Assembly: GCA_949372645.1 (NCBI GenBank)
Contig: CASIAP010000004.1
Location: 1-64,000, forward strand
Direction: 5' to 3'
Source: Candidatus Poseidoniaceae archaeon
GTDB lineage: Archaea; Thermoplasmatota; Poseidoniia; Poseidoniales; Poseidoniaceae
Length of the DNA: 64,000 bases
The position numbers were made by a program, and so were the translations under genes. Positions within the stretch are counted from its first letter, which is position 1; every line of letters begins with the position of its first letter. The notes under the pieces are model-generated. The model was not told where the DNA came from. It saw nothing but the letters and a program-made list of their open reading frames with translations, and ran no database searches. Shown here in pieces: positions 1-8,517 of the stretch.

Positions 1-3000
1 TGTCGTGGGTTTCAAACATCTTGAAGCGCTTTTCGTTATCAACTTCCATCAAGTCGAGGAGGCTGACTTTGATTTCAGGCGTCATATGGGCAATCGAAAC
101 CACTTCTCTCGTCTCTGCTCTCCCACCGGGCTTGAGCCCCGTCACTGACTTGAGAACAAACGGGTCCTCCTTCGTCCCGAGACCGGATAAGAAGTGAGGT
201 GCTGCCGTTGTGTTGACCGGCTCAGGACCAACGACCTCAACTGAATCCCTCATCAAAAAGAGTGGAATCAACAAGAGGAGAAGGAAGATTAACAGACAGG
301 GGAAACACCAAACCCAACTGAAAAGTTCGTCATCATCTTTTTCGTTGGTGTCCAAACAAGCGACTACCCATTCGTTTTCTCCCGAATCGGCATCCAATGG
401 GTCAGACCCACACGCCAGTTCTGTAGAATCTAAAATTCCGTCATTATCATCATCCAAATCCGTCTCAAGACCAGTTGTCGAATCTCCATTTGGCAACCCA
501 TCTCCGTCCGTATCAGCAAGAATGGCTAGGGCAAAGGTGAATTGAACACTCGTTTGGCTGTTGTTTGCATACACAGTGTAGTTGGTCATCGGTGATGCTT
601 CGGTTGGAATGCCTGAGATAATACCAGTTGAACCGCTTCGAGCCATCATTCCGTTGAAGTCTAATCCATCAGGAAGTGCTGGTACAATCGTCCATGTTAC
701 CGCTTCCATACCAGTCAGGTTTGGAAGAATGATGAAGTCCAATTGGTTCACGTATCCTTCGAAGATTGCAGCCTCTTGGTCATTCATAGCGTATCCGAGA
801 ACCTTCTCATCAAGGATGTCACAGATTCCATCGTCATCACCGTCAAGAGGTGTATCCATTGCATCGAGGGAGTTGGTTGAACCACAAGCCGCCTCATCGA
901 GGTCAGTCCAAGTGTCGTTATCATCGTCCAGATCTTCGATTAATCCCGTGGTTGAAACACCATCTAATTCATCCGGCATTCCATCGCCATCTGTATCGAT
1001 CGACGCTGCAGCATCGTTCGGGAATGCATCAGGGCCTGCCTCACAGGAATCGACCGGTAGAGCAGGGGCAACTGGGCCATCGCAAACGCCGTCACCATCG
1101 GTGTCAGCATTTCTTGGATCGGTTCCAGTATCGTTCTCATTAACATAGGTCGAGGTGTTGGTTTCAACCTCGTTCAACAAGCCATCGCCGTCGATGTCAT
1201 CATCCAATTCGTCGCAGATGAAATCACCATCGAGGTCTGAAATCAATGAGTTTGCATCAAGTGGGTCAGACGCACAGGTGACTTCGTCTTCATCGGTGAA
1301 ACCGTCACCGTCATCGTCCAAGTCTTCGGTAAGACCGCCTAATGGATTGTAATCAAGTGGGAGTTGATTCGGCATTCCATCCGAATCCGAATCTTCAAGG
1401 ACTCCGATTTGAATTTCAAGAACATCATTGAACAAACTGCTGTTGGCATAAATGGTGAAGTTGGTCAAAGGCATTCCAACAATTGGTGTACCCCAAATGG
1501 TTCCATTGGTTTCTCCAAGGAAAAGACCATCAGGCAGGTCTGGACTGATTTCATAGACTGCGTTCGAAAGGGTTGATGTTGGTTCTAAACTCAACATTTC
1601 CTCATTCTTGAGCAGATAAATCGGACCAAGCGAGAGGTTGTAATTCAAATCTTCAACGGTGATGTAGACCGAAACGGTCATGTTTCCAACATCGTTTGTT
1701 GCAGTAATCTCGTAGTGAGTTCGAATCATTGTTACCGTAGGCGTACCGCTGAATACACCGGTCGATTCATCAAAGAACAAACCAGCAGATGGTTCAGGTG
1801 TAATTGACCAGAGGGTGATTGCTCCACCTGTGGATTCAGGTACCATGTTCAGGACACTCGAGTTGTAGAGCAGAATTTCATCCGAAGGCACGTATGCAAT
1901 CATTGGAACTTGGTCAAGAACGGTGATTTCAATATCGACCGTTCTCGTTGCACCCGTATTGGTTGCAGAAACGGTGTAGATTCGAAGTGCTATGACTTCA
2001 ATCGGTGTTCCACTGATGACGCCAGTTGCGGGGTCAAACGATAAACCTAGGCTGAGGTCTGGCGTAATCGACCATGTCACTACTGGGCCGCCGAGATTGG
2101 TTGGGTTAAGTGGCAAATCACTGCTTACCGTATCATTGGTCAACACAATGCTCTCAAGACTGTAGGATATCTCAGGAGCGATGTCAAGAATTGTGATGTT
2201 GATATCGTGATATGTTTTACCGCCCGTGTTATTGGCCCAAATCTTGTAGGTTTGTTTTGATTGAATGCTTGTTGGCGTTCCTGAAATGATTCCGTTCGCA
2301 AAGTCCAATCCATTATCGAGCTCTGGATAAATGCTCCATTCCTCGACAGTACCGTTGCTGACAAGTGGCGTCAATGCGATCATAGGGTCGCCAATCGTGA
2401 CGGTTACATTTTCTGGATTGTACTCAAGGATGACACCAGGTTCGTCGATTGTAATGCTGATGGTAAAGTTAGTCTGACCACCGGTTGTGTTGGCCCAAAC
2501 GACGTACTGTGTCTGGGTCATGTTAATCGTTGGCGTACCCGAAATCACACCGTTCACAAACGAGAGACCAGTGCTTGTAATTGAAGGCTCAATGCCCCAA
2601 GTTTCGACGTTTCCACCGGTCACCGTTGGGAGCCAGTTGGTGATTGTCGTACCTCGAACAAAGGTTTCGCTCGCAGGAGTGTAGACCAAGGTCACAATCG
2701 GTTCATTGATGGTAATGCTGATGGTAAAGTTGGTCTCGCCACCGGTTGTGTTGGCCCATACGATGTAATCGGCTTGGGTCATGTTGATGGTCGGTGTACC
2801 CGAAATCACTCCGTTGACAAACGAAAGACCAGTTCCCGTAATTGAAGGTTCAATGCCCCAAGTTTCGACGTTTCCACCGGTCACCGTTGGGAGCCAGTTG
2901 GTGATTGTCGTACCTCGAACAAAGGTTTCGCTCGCAGGAGTGTAGACCAAGGTCACAATCGGTTCGTTGATGGTGATGTTGAACTTATGAGACACGTCAT

Positions 3001-4166
3001 CACCGGTATTGTTTGCCCAAACGGTGTATTCTGTTCGGGTCATGTTGATGTTTGGCGTACCTGAAATCACACCTGTGGATGAATCCCAAGAGAGACCGGC
3101 CAATGTAGGTGAAGGTTCAATGCCCCAGATGTCAACAATACCAGTGTAAACTGGACTGATTGGAGTGACCATTGTGATACCACGCGTAAGGTTGTAGTTG
3201 TCAGAAGCGTAACTCAAGGAAACAGGCACATCAGAAATGGTGATGTTCATGTAAACCAAATGCTGTCCACCTGAATTGTTCCCCCAAATCAAGTATTGAG
3301 TTTTACTTTGAACAGCGATTGGTGTGCCCCAAATGGTTCCATTTCCGCCTTCGAAGTTCAAACCAAGTGGTTCAGTTCCTATGAACTCCCACGACGTGAC
3401 CGCCCCGCCCGTGCTGATTGGCGAGCGCGTTGTCGCCGTATTATTGGTCAATGTCACTTCGAGTGATGTATAGGTGAACACTGGTGCTATGTCATTCACG
3501 GTGATCGAAATGGTTGTCGAAATATCACCTGCGGAATTGTTCGCCCAAACGGTGAACGGTGTGGCTGAATGTACTCCTGTTGGCGTACCAGTGATAGCAC
3601 CCGTTGCAGTGTTGAACGAAAGTCCTGGAATCGAGGTAGAGATTTCTGGATCAATAGCCCATGCATCTGGTGCGCCACCGGCGTTGGTTGGCGTTGCACC
3701 GCTCACAAGACTGTTCTTGGTAAATGTGAACGGTGAACCTGCGTACGAAATGTCAGCATCTTCATCTTGAACAGTGATCGAAATGGTTGTCGAAATATCA
3801 CCTGCGGAATTGTTGGCCCAAACGGTGAACGGTGTGGCTGAATGTACTCCTGTTGGCGTACCAGTGATAGCACCCGTTGCAGTGTTGAACGAAAGTCCTG
3901 GAATCGAGGTAGAGATTTCTGGATCAATAGCCCATGCATCTGGTGCGCCACCAACGTTGGTTGCGGTTGCACCACTCACAAGACCGTTCTTGGTGAATGT
4001 AAACGGTGAACCTGCATACGAAATATCGGCTGCTTCATCTTGAACAGTGATCGAAATGGTTGTCGAAATATCACCTGCAGAATTGTTCGCCCAAACCGTG
4101 AACATAGCGGCTGAATGTACTCCTGTTGGCGTACCGGTGATAGCACCCGTTGCGGTGTTGAACGAA
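1..4166 (-). CDS. Giant surface protein, C-terminal part: Ig-like repeats, TSP3-type repeats, membrane anchor (partial)
   Basis: The minus-strand frame is open from about 4166 to the left edge and leaves the window. It is the downstream part of the gene that starts at 11106. From N to C it holds about ten Ig-like modules of 87-91 residues with the He_PIG signature (GLSFNTATGAITGTPT and variants). Asp-rich TSP3-like calcium-binding repeats follow at roughly 1400-430. A hydrophobic helix at about 245-320 (core LLIFLLLLLIPLFL) is followed by a charged tail, so the protein is probably anchored with the repeats outside and the tail inside. Phase was checked at 3647, 3920 and in the helix and is constant. 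A one-base insertion near 4167 separates it from the next fragment. Function is unknown; adhesion or surface binding is an inference from the modules. Confidence 0.8.
2590..2965 (-). repeat. Exact 115-nt duplication between two neighbouring Ig-like modules
   Basis: Bases 2590-2704 and 2851-2965 are identical over 115 nt with a period of 261 nt (87 codons). Flanking sequence of the same modules has diverged, so the identity reflects a recent partial duplication or conversion and not uniform conservation. Confidence 0.9.
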
Positions 4167-6560
4167 GAGTCCTGGAATCGTGGTAGAGATTTCTGGATCA
4201 ATAGCCCATGCATCTGGTAGCTCCACCAACGTTGGTTGGCGTTGCACCGCTCACAAGACTGTTCTTGGTGAATGTAAACGGTGAACCTGCGTACGAAATG
4301 TCAGCATCTTCGTCTTGAACAGTGATCGAAATCGTTGTCGAAATATCATCGGCAGAATTGTTGGCCCAAACGGTGAACATAGCGGCTGAATGTATTCCTG
4401 TTGGCGTACCAGTGATAGCACCCGTTGCAGTGTTGAACGAAAGTCCTGGAATCGAGGTAGAGATTTCTGGATCAATAGCCCATGCATCAGGTGCGCCACC
4501 AACGTTGGTTGCCGTTGCACCACTCACAAGACCGTTCTTGGTGAACGTAAACGGTGAACCTGCGTACGAAATATCGGCTGCTTCATCTTGAACAGTGATC
4601 GAAATGGTTGTCGAAATATCACTAGCAGAATTGTTGGCCCAAACGGTGAACATAGCGGCTGAATGTATTCCTGTTGGCGTACCGGTGATAGCACCCGTTG
4701 CGGTGTTGAACGAGAGTCCTGGAATCGAGGTAGAGATTTCTGGATCAATAGCCCATGCATCAGGTGCGCCACCAACGTTGGTTGGCGTTGCACCGCTCAC
4801 AAGACTGTTCTTGGTGAACGTAAACGGTGAACCTGCGTACGAAATATCGGCTGCTTCATCTTGAACAGTGATCGAAATGGTTGTCGAGATATCACTAGCA
4901 GAATTGTTGGCCCAAACGGTGAACATAGCGGCTGAATGTATTCCTGTTGGCGTACCAGTGATAGCACCAGTTGCAGTGTTGAACGAAAGTCCTGGAATCG
5001 AGGTAGAGATTTCTGGATCAATAGCCCATGCATCAGGTGCGCCACCAACGTTGGTTGGCGTTGCACCACTCACAAGACTGTTCTTGGTGAACGTAAACGG
5101 TGAACCTGCGTACGAAATGTCAGGAGCTTCATCTTGAACAGTGATCGAAATGGTTGTCGAAATATCACTGCAGAATTGTTCGCCCAAACGGTGAACATAG
5201 CGGCTGAATGTATTCCTGTTGGCGTACCAGTGATAGCACCAGTTGCAGTGTTGAACGAAAGTCCTGGAATCGAGGTAGAGATTTCTGGATCAATAGCCCA
5301 TGCATCTGGTGCGCCACCAACGTTGGTTGGCGTTGCACCGCTCACAAGACTGTTCTTGGTGAACGTAAACGGTGAACCTGCGTACGAAATGTCAGGAGCT
5401 TCGTCTTGAACGGTGATCGAAATGGTTGTCGAAATATCACTGCAGAATTGTTCGCCCAAACGGTGAACATAGCGGCTGAATGTACTCCTGTTGGCGTACC
5501 GTGATAGCACCCGTTGCAGTGTTGAACGAAAGTCCTGGAATCGTGGTAGAGATTTCTGGATCAATAGCCCATGCATCTGGTACGTCCACCAACGTTGGTT
5601 GGCGTTGCACCACTCACAAGACCGTTCTTGGTGAACGTAAACGGTGAACCTGCGTACGAAATGTCAGGAGCTTCATCTTGAACGGTGATCGAAATGGTTG
5701 TCGAAATATCACCTGCAGAATTGTTGGCCCAAACGGTGAACATAGCGGCTGAATGTACTCCTGTTGGCGTACCGGTGATAGCACCCGTTGCGGTGTTGAA
5801 CGAAAGTCCTGGAATCGTGTAGAGATTTCTGGATCAATAGCCCATGCATCTGGTACGTCCACCAACGTTGGTTGGCGTTGCACCACTCACAAGACTGTTC
5901 TTGGTGAATGTAAACGGTGAACCTGCGTACGAAATATCGGCTGCTTCATCTTGAACAGTGATCGAAATGGTTGTCGAAATATCACCTGCAGAATTGTTCG
6001 CCCAAACCGTGAACGTATCGGCTGAATGTACTCCTGTTGGCGTACCGTAGATGGTTCACCCGTTGCAGTGTTGAACGAAAGTCCTGGATCGAGGTAGAGA
6101 TTTCTGGATCAATAGCCCATGCATCAGGTGCGCCACCAACGTTGGTTGGCGTTGCACCACTCACAAGACCTGTTCTTGGTGAACGTAAACGGTGAACCTG
6201 CGTAGGAAATATCGGCTGCTTCATCTTGAACGGTGATCGAAATGGTTGTCGAAATATCACTCGGCGGAATTGTTGGCCCAAACGGTGAACATAGCGGCCG
6301 AATGTACTCCTGTTGGCGTACCGGTGATAGCACCCGTTGCGGTGTTGAACGAAAGTCCTGGAATCGAGGTAGAGATTTCTGGATCAATAGCCCATGCATC
6401 TGGTGCGCCACCAACGTTGGTTGCGGTTGCACCACTCACAAGACTGTTCTTGGTGAACGTAAACGGTGAACCTGCGTACGAAATGTCGGCTGCTTCTTCT
6501 TGAACGGTGATCGAAATGGTTGTCGAATTGCTGCCCGCAGAATTGTTCGCCCAAACTGTG
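3480..6560 (-). repeat. Eleven tandem 273-bp repeats encoding Ig-like modules
   Basis: A fixed anchor (tggatcaatagcccatgc on the plus strand) recurs at 3647, 3920, 4194, 4468, 4741, 5014, 5286, 5557, 5830, 6105 and 6380. Spacings are 273, 274, 274, 273, 273, 272, 271, 273, 275 and 275. Copies are nearly identical at DNA level, differing at a few alternating positions (for example gtgtggctg or atagcggctg, and ggcgttgca or gcggttgca). This points to recent duplication or gene conversion. Every departure from 273 corresponds to a small indel that breaks the frame. Confidence 0.95.
4198..5187 (-). CDS. Giant surface protein fragment: near-identical Ig-like repeats
   Basis: This 329-residue open stretch encodes nearly four copies of one Ig-like (He_PIG) unit. 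Each unit runs from DISTTISITVQDE through DISYAGSPFTFTKN, GGAPDAWAIDPEISTSIPG and LSFNTATGAITGTPTG to FTVWANNSA, about 91 residues. The ATG at 5187 lies inside a repeat and is not a true start. The frame closes at 4198 because of an extra base near 4217, where the repeat reads tggtagctccacc instead of tggtgcgccacc. It is an internal piece of the gene that begins at 11106, not an independent gene. Confidence 0.7.
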   Translation of the reverse strand: MGEQFCSDISTTISITVQDEAPDISYAGSPFTFTKNSLVSGATPTNVGGAPDAWAIDPEISTSIPGLSFNTATGAITGTPTGIHSAAMFTVWANNSASDISTTISITVQDEAADISYAGSPFTFTKNSLVSGATPTNVGGAPDAWAIDPEISTSIPGLSFNTATGAITGTPTGIHSAAMFTVWANNSASDISTTISITVQDEAADISYAGSPFTFTKNGLVSGATATNVGGAPDAWAIDPEISTSIPGLSFNTATGAITGTPTGIHSAAMFTVWANNSADDISTTISITVQDEDADISYAGSPFTFTKNSLVSGATPTNVGGATRCMGY

Positions 6561-6727
6561 AACGTAACGGCGGAAGAGACCACAGTGGTCGGTGTATCCG
6601 TAGATGGTCTCCAGTCATGGATCGTTGCCAATACAAGAGTCCGTGTTGGTAACGGTCCATGCTGCTCGCATGAGATTGCCCGTGTTCCTGACGGCTGCAC
6701 CACCGGTGGTTGGTGAGCGTCACTCCG
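5188..6727 (-). pseudogene. Frame-broken Ig-like repeat section of the giant surface protein
   Basis: The same 273-bp Ig-like unit continues here, but the reading frame changes many times. Compared with intact copies I count single-base losses near 5169, 5445, 5500, 5818 and 6089, single-base gains near 5583, 5854, 6171 and 6260, and a two-base gain near 6050. A more divergent module at 6560-6720 needs at least two further shifts, and another indel lies near 6770. Protein similarity continues across every break when the frame is changed, so this is one coding region with indels and not intergenic DNA. Two explanations are possible: consensus error in an unresolved tandem repeat, or true decay of the gene. 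The same indel recurring in different copies and the sharp restriction to the repeats favour an assembly artefact. Confidence 0.65.
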
Positions 6728-8479
6728 CTAACGACGTCGGTGTTCTTGGTGAACGTGAACGGTGAACTGGCCATACGAAATGTTAGGTGCTTCAATGACC
6801 ATAAGTGTGAATGTTTCAGTTGTGGTTGCGCCAAAGGCAGTCACTGTGACGGTGTGTGTAGTGTTCGCGTGGGTTTCAGTCGGTGTTCCAGAAATGGTAC
6901 CGTTGTGCCAGTTCATGTTCAGTCCGTCTGGGAGTGGTGGTGATACCTCGAAAATCGGATTGGTCGCTTGACCTCTTTCAGAACCTTGAATTCTGGTTAG
7001 TCTTAATTCACAATTGCTACAAGAACTACCTCCATAAGCTACGATAAACACATCATTATTCGAATCTACAGTCATATCGCCATACCAACCACCTTTAATG
7101 CTGCCAGCGGTAGCACTCGTTTCGCTTTCCAACCCCCACGTTCCTGATGTAGTTCTATTGTAATTCTGATTCTTTTGAGTGCTTCCGGCGTGATAGGAAA
7201 AGTGCACATCATCGTTTAGATCAATGGTCAAAGTTGGGTTATATCCTCTGTCTGTCATCCTGGTATGAACCCAATTATTACTTGGGCTAACGCTTGTTAA
7301 TACTCCATAATATAGAACCTTTCCACTGCTCAACCAATGTGTGTATGTGATGTGTATTTCTCCTTTTGAATCAATGGCCATGTCAAAACCATCTTCATAT
7401 CCACCCGATGATAGATGGTTGGTTGTGATGGTCTGATTCTGCCAAACCCCGTTTATTCGACTGGCTAGTATTAAATCGTCTGGGTTTTGGCTCACTCCTG
7501 GCCGCGAAATTACTCTTCTGAAAACAACGTGCAGATTGCCATCGGGGTCAATATCGACCTCAACCCCATGCCCCTCTTGGTTTGATGAGTTAGTGATGTT
7601 TGTATTGAGCCAAGTACCTGTTTCGTTTGTATAATGCTTCACACCCACAGCTGAGTTAGACCCGATCACGGTCATGATATGAACGGCATTCGTAACGAGA
7701 TTAACTGAAATTCCCGTTTGGTTGTCCGCAGTATTATGTCCAGCTTCACCCAACGTCGATATGACCCAAGATCCGGTTGCATTGGTGGCGTACTTCAACT
7801 TGGCATTGTCCTTATCGACGTACCCGATGTGAAGTGCTCCCTGTCGGTCGATAGCAACCGATGGAACCTCCGTATCGACACTGCTGTCAATGGTACTCTC
7901 TGTCCATGCCCCGTTCCACTTGTAGAGCAAGGTGAGATTGGCTGAGGTTGCACTACCTCGCTTGACTGCATACACTATAGCGATGTCTCCTTGTCGGCCA
8001 GAATCGGTTGAAAGTTTTGGGTGTGGTGGAATGTTGTCAAAGGTATCGGCAGGTTCGATTGTGCTGTTGGTCACACCTGAGACCCAATTTGGAATGCTGG
8101 CGGTGTGTGTGTACGACATGGTGATGTCTGAGATGGCACTGCCTACGCCACCTTCGGTGGAGGTTGTGTTGATGGTGATTGAACCACCTGAAGCATTCAC
8201 ATTGACGATAAAAATAGCTGCAGAACCATTACCTTCTGCATTCGAGGGGATAATTGTCAGCGTTGTACTGCCCAACGTCGTCGGTGTTCCTGAGAGCACG
8301 CATGTGGTGCTAAGTAAAAGGCCAGAAGGTAGCCCCGTTTGGTTGCATGAAGTGGGTGCACCGAAGCCAGCGTCTAACGTTGGAGAAAGTGAACTCATAA
8401 GCGCATTCTGTACAAGGTAAACGGTACTTGATGAACCTGAAATCATCGCGGAATCCCACGTATGGCTGCCTGATACCAA
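6728..8479 (-). CDS. Giant surface protein, middle part: Ig-like module plus second beta-propeller
   Basis: The 583-residue open stretch begins at an internal ATG. The same frame continues upstream to about 8526, where it reads QLGNGATGSTGD and completes the last RCC1-like blade of the preceding segment, so the ATG at 8479 is not a biological start. The first 130 residues include an Ig-like module with GLPSGLLLSTTCVLSGTPT. About 330 residues follow with recurring motifs such as VAIDRQGALHIGY, VDIDPDGNLHVVF, MAIDSKGEIHITY and LTIDLNDDVHFSY, the pattern of a BNR/sialidase-like propeller made of one strand set per blade. A second Ig-like module (PPLPDGLNMNWHNGTISGTP) closes the segment. It lacks its own signal peptide, which fits an internal part of one polypeptide. 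Confidence 0.75.
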   Translation of the reverse strand: MVSGSHTWDSAMISGSSSTVYLVQNALMSSLSPTLDAGFGAPTSCNQTGLPSGLLLSTTCVLSGTPTTLGSTTLTIIPSNAEGNGSAAIFIVNVNASGGSITINTTSTEGGVGSAISDITMSYTHTASIPNWVSGVTNSTIEPADTFDNIPPHPKLSTDSGRQGDIAIVYAVKRGSATSANLTLLYKWNGAWTESTIDSSVDTEVPSVAIDRQGALHIGYVDKDNAKLKYATNATGSWVISTLGEAGHNTADNQTGISVNLVTNAVHIMTVIGSNSAVGVKHYTNETGTWLNTNITNSSNQEGHGVEVDIDPDGNLHVVFRRVISRPGVSQNPDDLILASRINGVWQNQTITTNHLSSGGYEDGFDMAIDSKGEIHITYTHWLSSGKVLYYGVLTSVSPSNNWVHTRMTDRGYNPTLTIDLNDDVHFSYHAGSTQKNQNYNRTTSGTWGLESETSATAGSIKGGWYGDMTVDSNNDVFIVAYGGSSCSNCELRLTRIQGSERGQATNPIFEVSPPLPDGLNMNWHNGTISGTPTETHANTTHTVTVTAFGATTTETFTLMVIEAPNISYGQFTVHVHQEHRRR

Positions 8480-8517
8480 AACGGGTGGGTCGCCGGTGCT
8501 GCCTGTGGCTCCATTGC

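Noticed and set aside
210-1352. Ser/Pro-rich plus-strand open frames
   Set aside because: They are antisense of the Asp-rich TSP3 repeats; Asp codons read backwards give Ser and Val, and the minus strand has a convincing domain order.
3474-5409. A series of similar 89-98-residue open frames on the plus strand (MIEMVVEISPAELLAQTV and relatives)
   Set aside because: They are the antisense of the Ig-like repeat and recur with its 273-bp period; a plus-strand gene family is not needed to explain them.
3480-6560. CRISPR array
   Set aside because: The repeats are 273 bp, protein-coding, head to tail and without spacers of unrelated sequence.
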